A DNA stretch of 64,000 nucleotides from Phoenix dactylifera (taxonomy: Eukaryota; Streptophyta; Magnoliopsida; Arecales; Arecaceae). Positions 36,112 to 48,346 of the stretch are shown piece after piece. The position numbers and the translations under genes were made by a program. Positions within the stretch are counted from its first letter, which is position 1, and each line of letters opens with the position of its first letter. The stretch is taken from assembly GCF_009389715.1 (NCBI RefSeq), contig NC_052393.1, positions 5,022,001 to 5,086,000 of the forward strand, read 5' to 3'. The notes below the pieces were generated by a model. It did no database searches. It was not told where the DNA came from and saw nothing but the letters and a program-made list of their open reading frames with translations.

Positions 36112-39100
36112 ATGCAGCGATGGTGCATCAAGCTCGGCCGCCACTTCCTATCCTCTTCCCGTTCTGCCCTCCGTCCCATCCCTCCCCGATGCCTTGAACC
36201 GGTGGCATTTCCAGCAAATACGCCGATCCTCAGGCCCGTTTCCTGGGACCCATCTCCCGGGGCATCCCGCCCCCAGCTTCTAGGATTAGGGTTTTTCCCT
36301 CCCTCTCCACTTCTTGGGGTAAGCGCGAGATTTTAATTGATTTTTCTTTCCTAAAGTTTGGTCTTGCTTTTTCTTTTCAAATCGAGGAGACTGGTTTCTC
36401 CTGTTTTTAATTACAAAATTTATGTTTTTTAGATTCTTTTTTGATTGATTATGCTAGCATTGCTTTTCTGTAAAATTTCTTTTCTTGAATCGTTTTTCTA
36501 ACTCGAAGAGAACACCATCTGCTGTTTTTGTTAATAAAGTTTGGGATTTTTGTTTAATTTCTTGATTTATTATGGGAATGAGTCGTATTCGCTATAAGTT
36601 CTTTATTCTTGGATCTGAATGGATCGGTTAGCCCTCCTTTCTTTTATTTTCTCAAAAGAAAAGGTATTTTGATGATTTTTTATTGACAGTGTTATGAGTT
36701 CTGTGGGTTTTATTGGTGCTTTAATGTGGTTTCAGGCGATGCAAGCCCGGCATTATGCAGCCAAGGAGAGATCAAGAGCTCCAATTACGCCAGCTACTTC
36801 GAAAGTGAAGAAATACAAGCTTAAAGCTTTCTCGTGGGTTTGCTTTTCCTTTCTATTTTTTAGGGGTTTAATTGATTTCTCTTTTCTTTGATTATCTAAT
36901 GTTTCCTCTTTTTGTTTTTTGGGTTTTAGATCTTTTAAGTTCAGATTTAGGACTATGAAGGATGGAAAGATCCGGCGGTGGAGGGCAGGAAAGCGACATA
37001 ATGCGCATTTGAAGGTAGCCTTTTTATCCCCCTCTTCTGTAATAGATGCATCTGCTCTGGTCGTGCCTTGAATATAGTTGTAATTTAGTAGCAGAAACGT
37101 TGGCAACATAGCAGTAAGATCTTAAGTGGATCATTTTATTAGAATTATGATAGCCATAAACATCATGGCTGTTGTAGTATTGTAATATTAGATCTTGCTA
37201 TATATAATATAGCATGCATGAGATGAATTCATCCATATACTTGCCTTTTTTATACTAAAATGAGGTAGCTTGTTGTCATATGCTTGCTCCTAAGTAAAAT
37301 CTTTTACTTTTATGATTCATACACTACAATAGTCTGATTCTAATACATGACGCATGCATGAAAGAGAATTACATGTGGATTCAGATCAACCAAAACCAAA
37401 ACTGATGTGTTGGGCATCTGGATTTTCTGTAACCCAAACCATAAGTATAGGCTTTTTCTTTGTCCTTTATTGCTGTCAAAGGTTACGTCTAGATATCCTT
37501 CTCACATATTGTTGTCTTATTAGAAATTTATTCATGATGTCTCAGCTATTAATTTGTAAATTTGATTTGATCGATTACAAATTCTAAAAGATGAGTTTTG
37601 GCTCGTTGGATACATGAGAGTTTGGGCTTTGATTAGTTGACAACGAGGTTGCACATGATATTTGTTAATAAAGGCTTTTTCTGGTATTCCATCATGTGTT
37701 GGAACAATTTACCTAATTAAACCTTAACTCTGATTTCAAGCTGATTTCTTGATTGAATTAAGACTAGTTTTGGTTTTATTATGATAAAACTTTCTCATAT
37801 TAAGGAACTAGAAGTTGTTTTGGGGTAGTGGCCTTTCCTGCTACCTTTTTGTATTGTGAAAGTAATAGTAAGGGCCATTCAGAGACATGTTCTGGGTCTC
37901 CATCTACTGAAGGAAGAAGTCTGGTCTTAAGGTTGGATGGCTTTTAATTTTGTTATTGTACAAATGGCTATTCAAGCATTCCACTTCTTACAAAAAGAAA
38001 ATCATCAAGTTCTTGTTCCATTTATGTTGATTTTTATTAATCTATTCATAAATGTGATTATCTCTTGAATTAATAGTACTAGAGCTAACATATTCCTTCT
38101 TTAATCAAAAAAAGTAGAATACATTCTAACGTAAACATTTCCGCATTTAGCATCAATCTATTCTTTGCTGCTATAGCTATTGGTCTAACTTGCTTCTTCT
38201 ACTATTGCTTTTGTCATGGGGCAGAATTGAGCTTGAATCCTATTAAACCCCATGCCATTCCCCCTCTCTCTCATTCATACTCATGCATGCGTGCATGCAC
38301 ACTCTGTTTGCATGTATAGTTTCTGTGATGACTAGCTTGCATTTGTTGGTGAAAGAAAGAGAAAGTTAAGATCATGACTTCAAGCTAGCTATCTTAATGA
38401 ATCTGGATCTATTTTATATTATCTTAACATACCACTTTATTGTTTTGAACCAGCATGAATACATCCTTTAGTTACAATCACATGTCACTGAAAACTTATG
38501 ATTTTCTTCTTTAAATCATAAGGAACGGACTGCGTAAATAGCTTTTTGCTGCCAAAAAAAAAAAAAAAACTAGGCCACCCCAAGGTCACACTTTTTTTTT
38601 TTATCTGATGGAGGGAGACATGAATGAGATGAGTTACAAAGAAACCTTAACATTAGTTCCTCAAGACACTTGATACTTTCAAACTGAATGCCTTTTATTT
38701 TTTTAAAATAAAAATTTAATGCCATAGTTGGCCAACCATAAACAAGAGTTGTATGAGTGATTATTGGTATCTGCTTAGAATTTGACATGTACCTTGGTTA
38801 GCTTTACTGTTTTCTGTCCATCATGGTACTAAGGAGAAGCCCTTAAACAGTCTCCATTCATTCTAGAATCTGAAACTTCCAGTGCTCCGGTGAACCAAAA
38901 CTAATCCATAGCACTTGTCCATTCATCAGATCAAATCTGGATTAAATAAGAACATGTTAAATAGAGATGATTGTAGAATTATAATCTGTTAGGCCTCAAT
39001 TAGGAGAGAACATAGCATTTTTTCTCCTAAGCCAATTGGTTCCCTATGCAAAGTCCCAGAATCTAAGAATAAATCAAGGGAAAAGCAATGCAGCTGCACC

Positions 39101-41142
39101 ATAGAAAGTTAACAAGAATGACAACCAGCTTAACAGCGACCTTTCAGTAATGAAGTGAAATTCAGTCCTAATATGTTATGAATAACCCACATTGGACAAT
39201 CTTGAGATTTCATCGACTATCTTCCATGCATCTTGAACATTTTATTTTGAGTGTTATGGAGTCTCTTTCCTCTAAACCATCCATTAGAAAGCTATGGTAT
39301 CTTTACATGCTCACTCACATCTAAGTGACCTCTCTTGCAGTGATATCATAGAAGCTGATTGTAGGGTTTTTTTTACAAGTAATCCACTACGGATGTCATA
39401 TAGCTCGAATAATCATATGCTATAATTAATTCACTTTGAGCTGACCTATTTCTAAACAATTGAAGAGAATGCATGTGGCATGTGCTTATGCTCATCTAAG
39501 TTGTCGACCGTATCTTGAGCTTCCAATTAGCAACTGTGATAAAATATCGGCGTGAATTGCTCCTCTCAATGGTCAGACCACAAAGTTGATTTTCAATCTT
39601 ATTGACAAAAATGCTTTGGAATTCTAGAAAACAAAGAAACCAGTTTGTAAGTCGGATGTAGTGTTGTATTTCTTCCTTATAAAATCAGGGCGTCAAATGT
39701 TGTAACTTGGCATTGAATTTGGTGAATTCAAATCATATTGTTCCCCTGAATAATGGAGTATGGTTTATGTTTAATTTTAAATTAATTTAATGGTGTTGAT
39801 CAACTGTTCATATGTCAAATTTTCCTCTAGGGAATACTAATGCTGGATAGAACTATACAAGTGATTTATATGAGTATGATACTGGATTGAATAATTTTTC
39901 TGATCTTTTTGTAATTTGATATATGCATTCCTACTTTTTGCTGGTGCAATTCTCTTGTTTCTGCTTCCTGAAGGGAAAGAAGAGCAATATTTATCAAAGA
40001 TAGGAGAGCCTATAGACTTGTCAAGAGTGAAGATGATTTAGAGAGCAATATTTTTCTTTCTTTTCCTCTTCTTTTCTTTCCTTTTTTTTCGCATGCATGC
40101 ATGTGTATCAAAACTGGGTTGAAGTGGAGACATATGGGGTCGGTCATCCTTCCAAGTAATTTGCTTGCTTATGGCAGACATACAATATATAATACAGTCA
40201 TCAAATTGTTGGTGGATTTGCAAATTTAAGCCTCAGTAAAATCTTGTTCAAAGCCATCAGGGAGGAAAAAATAAACAAGAAAATGGATATACCCAATTTG
40301 CAACTATATTTTTCAGAGTGAGAAACTTATGTCTCTCTTTTTTACAACTGTGCACAAATTTCCTTTTCTGAACTTTCTAGGACATGCAAAATAACTGTTT
40401 TAAAAGATTGCTTATATTTGCAAGTGGTATGATTGGTGCAAACTTTTGTTTTGTTATAATTTTTCCAGATATGATACCCTGCAAGTGAGTCGTTATTATT
40501 CTAGTTACATCTGGCTTTGTGAGAACAATTGCCATTGTTCTAGTCACTATTATCCTAAATATCCACAGGAACAATTGTCATTCGAGTCCAAGGTCCACAA
40601 TATTAGGGTGCTGTGTGGTTGCGTGAGTCTTCTCCTTGCTTTATTTCTTGTTCTTTAGGCAAGCTATAAAGGCATTCATAAAAAAATAGTAAAAGGGAGC
40701 TACAAACTGCTTCTAAAGGATAGAGGAGACAACAAGGGAAAGGAGTCCCCTAAATTTGGTCAACACCAAAGAAACCTACTGCACATTCATCCTTTTTGTT
40801 CTTATGCTAATGTTTCATCGTTCTGAGTGGATGTTGATTAAGTTGCAAATCCTCAGTGTGTTTTGTGTTGGCAAGAGGCAGGACCTCTGTCCTGCCCCTC
40901 TTTTATATCTCCCTACTCTGTTGGAGGGAAGCTTCTGGTGTTAATAGTTGTTGTATTTATGTTTCATTATTAACTCTTTCAAAGCAGGATTTTTTTGACC
41001 TTGTACCGGCAATATTGCATTTGTGCTAAAATTGATATCATGGTTGTTGCAGACCAAGAAGGCAAAGAGAAGGCTTAGAAAGCCTGGGGTTGTACATGCA
41101 GCTTATGCCAAAGTGATTAAGAAGCTAAACTTTTGCGGCTAG
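36112..41142 (+). CDS. mitochondrial large ribosomal subunit protein bL35m
   Basis: A 159-residue nuclear-encoded ribosomal protein of the mitochondrial large subunit. Exons: 36112-36318, 36736-36833, 36930-37014 and 41053-41142. All introns are GT-AG and the phases fit (0, 2, 0). Exon 1 encodes a 69-residue N-terminus rich in Arg and Ser (MQRWCIKLGRHFLSSSRSA), fitting a mitochondrial presequence. The L35 domain follows: KVKKYKLKAFSSFKFRFRT, MKDGKIRRWRAGKRHNAHL, then TKKAKRRLRKP and a final KLNFCG. Intron 3 is 4.0 kb with no recognised insert. A shorter product could start at the Met early in exon 2, but the presequence argues for the first ATG. Mitochondrial rather than plastid targeting is inferred from the domain type. 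Confidence 0.88.
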
Positions 41143-41969
41143 AGCTTTAGGGGGGATTTTTTTTTTTCTAATTTTTCCTGAAGGCAGTATAACAAAATTT
41201 TTTTTTTCTCTTCGAACTGATATTTGTAGCCCCTGACTTTTTTCGTGATGTAACATCTGCAAGAAACTATGCTTTTTTAGCTGGTACTTGTGCCCATGTC
41301 ATGGCTACTTCTGATCACGAATGCCATGATAAAGAAACTCATTGTAGGGCTTTCTTATCTTTTATAAGGGATTTATATGCAAAATCCATAAATCAGGATT
41401 ATATTTGGTGCTTATTGACTCAGTTGATGATATTGATACACTGAGTTTGCAGGATCATTTTACAGAGCAATAAAATTTCTACCAAAGCTTCATTTGTTTT
41501 CCTCTCTCTCTCTCTCTCTCAAGTATACCGTTTGCTACCTTTTGCTACTGTTTTGAGTGTGCCCTCTCATATATGTATGTGAGATGAGACTGCATAATGT
41601 CAGTCTTCTATGACATGGCTCGGGGGCTCCACGTTGTGGCAATCGGATTATTGATTTGCATCTTTAATGAGGCAGATTCGCTGCTCTTATATTTTACTTC
41701 AACATGTCATCAGTTTTTTTTTTTTCAAAAAAGTTATAAAAAGAGAAAGATTGGAAAATTATAAGAACCGATGTGGCATAGAGATTTAACATAAATTGCA
41801 CATCAGAGCTATGCGTATTGGGCAGAGGGATAACTCTGGGGCAAGCATTTTCTGAGTCTCCTGGTTTTGTTTTATTTTTAGGTTTTTTTAAAAATAAACT
41901 GAGAGGTCAGATACTTCAAAAGAAGCAACTACATGGAATGAAAATAAGTACAATATCTAGCATCATACT

Positions 41970-42627
41970 AAGGCCCGTCTGGCAGGGTCTTTGGAAGAGC
42001 TTTTCAAAAGCACTTTTAGATAGCAAAGCTAAAACAATTTTTTGAGATGAACTTTATTTTGAAGCTTCTTCAGAAAAGTATTTTTTTTGGCCCAGTTGTA
42101 GAGTTATAAATTTTTTTCTTTTTGAATAAAAATACCGATGATAAAATATAACAATTATATAAATAATAATATTAATATATAATAATAATAATTATAATAT
42201 TTTATATCTTTATTATTATATTATATTATAAATATAATATAATATTACATTATATCATAATATATTGATATATTATGTTATATAATATCAAACGATGTTA
42301 TATTATTATACTATAATATACAATATTATATTACTCTATTATAATAATATTATATTACATTATAGTAATATTATACTATATTATATATTTATGTATTAAT
42401 ACATATTATATTTTATTATACTATATTGTATAATATTATGCAATGTTCTTTATTGGTTTGTCAAACTAAAAATATTTTCTTAATTTGTTTACTAAATATA
42501 TATTAAAGTCTCACAATATTTTAAAAATGTAGTTACTAAACTGCAAATAACTTTTTATAAAAATTCTACCTCAAAAAGTTCTACTTTTGAAAACTCTGCT
42601 GTCAACAGCTCTACCAAACGGGGCCTA
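41970..42627. mobile_element. MITE-like element with AGGCCC terminal inverted repeats
   Basis: The left end reads AGGCCCGTCTGGCAGGGTC and the right end, reverse-complemented, reads AGGCCCCGTTTGGTAGAGC, with further imperfect pairing inward through TTTTCAAAAG. The interior is extremely AT-rich and non-coding. The ends resemble the GGCCCCGTTTGG ends common in plant hAT-like MITEs. No clear target duplication was found, so the family is tentative. Confidence 0.55.
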
Positions 42628-43061
42628 AATCAAGTGAGTAAAATTTGAAGGAAAATTTGAGCGCAAGATGAGATCCATATTGGTATTTTTCTTCGAACAA
42701 GCAGGGTAATCTTTCGAATTTATATATTAATTATATAAAATAACTAATTAATTTGTAATTTCTTTTGAATAGTTAATTTATTTTATATAAATAAATAATT
42801 AAAAAATCGTGAAGAGGGACAACGGTTGGATTAGGGGAGCCGTGGGGCATTGGTCTCCTGGCTAATAAAAGAGTGGAGAAGTTGTTTGGTAAAAAAAAAA
42901 GAAAAATTATAATGAAGAATAATTTTATCAACATAGAAATTTATTCTTTACATGCTTCATCCATCTTTTTTTTTTTTTTTTTTTTGCATCCTTTCAAAAA
43001 AAAATATTTTAAATAATGGTTAAAATTATAACCCATTCATCCTTCCTCGTAATCCCAGCCA

Positions 43062-43105
43062 AACACAGGGCTTTTTTTTTTTTTTTTTTTGCTAAGAACA
43101 CAGGG
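43062..43105 (-). mobile_element. poly(T)-GCTAAG micro-insertion with 9-base target duplication
   Basis: AACACAGGG at 43062-43070 recurs at 43097-43105 and flanks an insert made of C, a run of T and GCTAAG. It has the same layout and nearly the same non-T bases as the insertion at 17710-17759. Confidence 0.7.
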
Positions 43106-43620
43106 TTAATACCGCGCATTTAGATGGCTTCGACCGTTGCTTTATGTTATTTGGTGCGGCGGCAAGAGGTAGAAAGTGAGAAGAAAACATAAGGGTTCAA
43201 AGGAAAAGGTCGGTACTCGACAGAATAGGAGAGTGGAAGCCTACAGAGAGAGAGAGAGGGAGAGAGAGAGAGTGAAGCAGGGAAGGAAGATGAACGCGTT
43301 CAGGTTAGCGGGGGACATGAAACATCTCTTGAGCATCATATTGCTCCTCGATAGGATCCGCGCCATGAAATCCTGCGCTGGTACTCTAGGGTTTCTTTCC
43401 CCTTCCGATTTCTTTCTAACGAATCATTTATATGCTTGGTCTAGGGCACGAAGGAATGTAGAGCCAAAGCGCTGCCTCGAGGGTCGTGAAAGTAAAAGAG
43501 CACGGCTTTCTTCCCCGTCTTCTAGATTGTTCCAGAAGGGCGAGAGGAAACCGATGCATTCCAAATCCAACGGCCGAGGTCGTCCTGAGCACCGGGGCCA
43601 GCCCCGAAACCGGCTCCTCT

Positions 43621-43630
43621 TTTATAAAAC
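43621..43630 (+). promoter_or_regulatory. possible TATA box of the CPN60 beta locus
   Basis: TTTATAAAAC is followed by a pyrimidine-rich CTCATCTCGTTTCCC region fitting a transcription start. A 5' untranslated exon ending near 43748 (CATCTCAG) could splice to the acceptor at 44663-44664, three bases before the start codon. This is inferred from spacing only. Confidence 0.4.
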
Positions 43631-45495
43631 CTCATCTCGTTTCCCCTCCCTCCCACTCGCCGGAGTCTCTCCCACATCTTAGGAGGCGAGACTTATCTAC
43701 CAAGAATCATCCCAAACCCTAGCACTTGCTGTCCGGAGCTCATCTCAGGTTGCATTCTCCTTCTCTCCTGCTGCATTTTCTCCTATTTGGGTTATTCTTC
43801 TTCCTGTATGGGGACTGGGATTGTGGCTTTGGGTTTGGGATGCATTTGCTCTGTTGCTGTTTCGTTTCTTCTGAGAAAAATTCGAAAAAGATCGGATTTT
43901 GGATATCCCGTGAACCTATTGGGTTGGCTTCTGGATCCAGAGTTAAGGATTTATGCTGCAGTAGCACATAACAAGGGGGAATCTATGAGAATCTTTGGAT
44001 ACTTGAAGATACATGCAATGAAGGTGGATTTTGTTGGGATTTGCGGGGGTGTTTGTCGATCTTTTATGCATTTTTTGGGAGTTATCTCTGTATTTGAGCG
44101 GGTTGGTTTGTAAGAGGGTTAATCTATAGAACGGAAGGCACTTAAAAAGATGAGAAAAAAATTACAGAATTTAGAAGAAGACTATTGCTATAGTGCGACA
44201 ATGGCGTAAGAGCTTTAGCATCATGCTTCTCTTTGTTGCCGTTCTGTCACTAATTACTGTAGACTAGAGAAGATCGTATTTTGGATACCCTGTGAAGATA
44301 TTGTATTGGCTTTACCCCATGATAGGAAAGTATCATGGGGTGCCCTGTGCGCCAAAAATTTTGTAGATCTAAAACTAAATTCCTGGTAGTGCTAAGGTAA
44401 CAACGCTTTATTCCATTTTTCCTTGTTAGTTACCCTTGGTATTGAACCTTGTGTCATCAAGACATTTGAAATTCTCTGCTTATCTTCTTCGTGGGTTTAT
44501 AAAGGTTTTTTTTTTCTTCTTATTTTTCCCCATTGTTATTGCGACATTGTTGTTTGATGTTTTGCCTGACAAAACCGTTTTCCTATTTCATATCTGAGTC
44601 CCTTCTGTAATTACGTGGTTAAAGTTTTTGGACAATCGATATTCCTTTGTACTCTGTCAAACAGGAAATGGCTTCTACTTTCAGCACCATGTCTACAATT
44701 GTCTCTGTGGCTGCTCCCAGCAGTTTTGTCACTGATAGGAAGCTCTCAGCTTCTGCTCAAAGGTCCTCTTTCTCTTCTCTTGCTTCCATATCTTCTAGTT
44801 CTCTAAGTGGCAGGAGGCAGAACTTGCATCTACAAAAGAGATGTAACTCTAGAATCAGGGCAATGGCCATGGAATTGCACTTTAACAAGGATGGATCAGC
44901 CATTAAGAAGCTCCAAGTAAGCTCTTATATATATATATATATTACAACGTTTTAATATTGTGATGATGCTTTCTTTTTCCACTCCACTGACATTACACTC
45001 ATGTATACTTAATTCACTTGTGTCAGACTGGAGTTAATAAGCTTGCAGACCTCGTGGGGGTCACTCTTGGCCCAAAGGGCAGGAATGTTGTTCTTGAGAG
45101 CAAATATGGGTCGCCAAAAATTGTCAATGATGGTGTCACTGTGGCCAAAGAGGTATTATGTATGATAAGGTTTTATGTGACTTACTATTTAAGGATTTTA
45201 ACTTGTAATATTCTGATGGCATGGTTCATCAGAGATATGTGGATAATTTCTAGTTAGTCATGTGAAAATTCTGGGGATTCACACACTATCTTTATGCACG
45301 ATTTTGGCCATATATTCTATTGAATTTGGAGTAAATGGGGACATTATGTTGTACTTAAGAAGACCGGAGAGTCAATGATTTGCTTGTCCATTATGTTCTC
45401 TGCTCCCCTTTATTTTTGTTCCAGATACCCATATTTAGAAGCATTTCATATTCATGTGCGTGGTAATGCTTGTTGATATGGTTTTGTTAGAAGTA

Positions 45496-48346
45496 TGTCA
45501 CGACCCCCGCCCCGTTCCCGGCGGGCCGCCGCGACGGTCCTAGGGTGTGGGTAGGCATAAGGCCACCAGCCACCACGTAGAACCCTACTACCTATCAATC
45601 ATAAATAAATTCTGAAAAATTTTGGCATGATGCATGCACAAAATGATCACCTTTCTTATGGTGACCTGTCAGGATTATCTCAATACATACAGCAACACTA
45701 CGTGTCAGAGCAGCAATCACCTAATCTGTCACATAATGAACCTGGACAATATATATCAATACATCATCACAGGCATATAATTCATCTGTATAAAAATCTG
45801 GTTCTCATTTTCATCCATGGTCAAATCCATATCCACAACAGAATCTATGACTGTAACTATACACTATATACAACAGAAGGTTTATAATACACCAAAAGGG
45901 TATAAACATCTATCTACATTATACTATACTATGGAGCGGCACAGCTAGCAGGCAATCACTAATCCTGCTCCTCTCTATACAATACCTGTCCTGCAATCAA
46001 AAACACCAAACTGGGGAGTGAGTATATCAATACTCAGTAAGTGGAGTAGAGAGTACCATGCACATGAGACAGAATATAATCATGGCTCGAGATGAAATCT
46101 TAAGATCAATAACAAGATGAACATGAACTCAACATAGAGAATATGGAGTAAATCATCAATATCACCACAATCACAATCAACTCATCTGGAGCACATATGG
46201 AATAATCAAGTAATCATATATGCTACTCATGAATATGCTCGACAGATCATAATGCTGGAACATACAAATCGGGTGTCAATATGCTGAAACATTGATATAT
46301 ACCTATCGGAAGGTGGGTCTTACGCCCCAGGCGAACCACAACAACTCCCTACTGCCATATGCATGCATAGAATATGACACCACACCAATATATAAATCAG
46401 GGTGTTAATATGCAAAGTCATCACTAGACAGCTGTCGGAAGGTGGGTCTTACGCCCCAGGCGAACCACAACAACTCCCTACTGTCACGTATATGCAGGAT
46501 AAGACACCACACTGATCATGTAAATGCTGGCCAGTATCCAGAACAGAAATTCATGGAAACATCTCACATCTATATACTAAACGGCACCTCGCGGGAATTC
46601 TACATCCGCGGAAAGCCATACTGCACCTCGCGGGGTCTTACTATGCCCGGCGGCAAGCAGAATATAAGTCGTAGGACCGGCCGATCCTACGCCTAGGACC
46701 GTGACCCCCTAGGAAGGGACTGAGCTCCGCCCACTCAGAAGGCTACTATGTGCACACAGGCCGATGTCTAACCCCATCGACTATAGGTGTCCTGTAGATA
46801 CTGCCAAGCCATGCATAAATGCCATAATGCACCCTCCCAATACTCTACTAAAAAGGAGCATAATCAAGACTACCACTCACTCGACTCCGACCCAATCATA
46901 AACTAACATCAGGATTGGGAGTGAGGGGTCAAGGGAGTGCAATGCAACTCAATATACCACTGAAAAGGCTCTACAAATCTTTGAAGTAGAGGAAATGAAA
47001 TCAATTTACAAAAGAAGTCATTTCACAATCTGGAACCAATTTGAATTCTCTTCTACCTCTTTTAATTCCTCTCAATGTTCCCTCAAATGCATGTACGAAA
47101 TAATCAAGCATGGAGAAACAAGATTATAGAGGAATCTATTACAATATCAATCAATATGCACAAGTGGAATCAATTCACACTTGGCGACATTTATGAAAAT
47201 GAATTAAGAATGCTCATGGTGCAAAGTACATGACTCCCATTCATCTGTTAATCCGGCACAGCCCTGATACGCCTCCAAAAATCTACAGCAGGCAGTGGAA
47301 AACTTCTTCCTCTTGTTCCCTAGCTTCTTGCCCAACTGTGACATGCATTTACAATACATTTAGTCTTGTATCAAGGGCCATAATCTACGTGCCAATTATA
47401 TTATAGGAAACTTTAATTGATTCAACTCCCCCGTTCCCTAAATTTTTTTCTTTTCTTTCTCTTTTTTTTTCTATTAATTAACTCATCATTTATGTGTACT
47501 AGGAATTTTCTTGCATGAGTACAAAGTCCCCCTTAACTTAATCTAGGCTTAATTCCCTATTATGGCATGAAATTTCTTATTTTCCCACCCGAATAAACAG
47601 TAACCCGGACCGACAGCCGGTTACTTCATCCCGGGTTTGATCCACTTTTCAAACTCCAAATTTTATGAAATTTTTACCTAACATTCTACACTCATAGAGG
47701 ATTCCAGAATAGTAACATGCATCACCATCGGAGGCCGATTGGCCTCCGAAATAATTCACCGAAGTTGGGACTTCGACACAGTTTTTCTGTAGTGCCGGAA
47801 AAACTTGTCGAAATCCAATTCTTCCTCTTTTAACCACCTCTAGACTACATCCACTCTTTGTATAGCCTAATTTCATCAAAAGACTAGGTAGGGATTGATA
47901 TTTACCTTTTTCTCTTCGGAAAATCGAGGTCTTTGCGTAGAGGGGAAGGAGATCTACGCTTTTCCCTTCAGTTGGCAGCGCAACCAGGGCTCCCCTCCAT
48001 CTCGAATCCCCTTCCTCTTTCTTCTCTTTCTTCTTCTTCTTCTTCTCTTTTTTTTTTCTTCTTTCCTTCCACGCCTGAGACCTCCCTCTCCTCTCTGTTT
48101 CACGTCTGAGCCACCAAACCCTCCTAATTAAGTCACATCACACACCAAAAATTCCCATTTTGCCCCTAACACACATATCTACTGTTATGCCATTAACTTT
48201 TGATTCCTTCCAATTTTACCCTTACCACTTCAACGCATCTACAACTATGCCATTATCTTTTGATTTCTTCCAATTTTACCCCTTATATCAATTTTAAAGG
48301 ACTATTCTATCCCTTTTTATAAAAAAAAAAATTTGGGGTTATTACA
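45496..48346 (+). mobile_element. 2.85 kb LTR-type insertion (solo LTR) in CPN60B intron 2
   Basis: The insert starts TGTCACGACC and ends GGGTTATTACA, the canonical TG...CA ends with a CACGACC word common in plant Gypsy LTRs. Flanks are AAGTA and AAGAA, a near-match 5-base target duplication. No coding domains were recognised, so a solo LTR is the simplest reading. The one-base difference in the duplication suggests a moderate age. Strand is arbitrary, based on the TG end. Confidence 0.7.
46307..46530. repeat. 129-base tandem duplication inside the solo LTR
   Basis: The segment CGGAAGGTGGGTCTTACGCC with the following CCAGGCGAACCACAACAAC starts at 46307 and again at 46436. The second unit is partial and has diverged toward its end. 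Confidence 0.85.

Larger units (their letters stand above)
41143..43620. other. 3' flank of bL35m and repeat-rich spacer
   Basis: It contains a CT microsatellite at 41502-41520, the MITE-like element at 41970-42627, long A and T runs near 42890 and 42968, the poly(T) micro-insertion at 43062-43105, and GA repeats at 43240-43273. The open frame at 43176-43682 has no recognised similarity and overlaps the putative chaperonin promoter. Confidence 0.5.

Noticed and set aside
43176-43682. 168-residue open frame upstream of the CPN60B locus
   Set aside because: It includes a GA microsatellite, resembles no family and overlaps the probable promoter and 5' untranslated exon.
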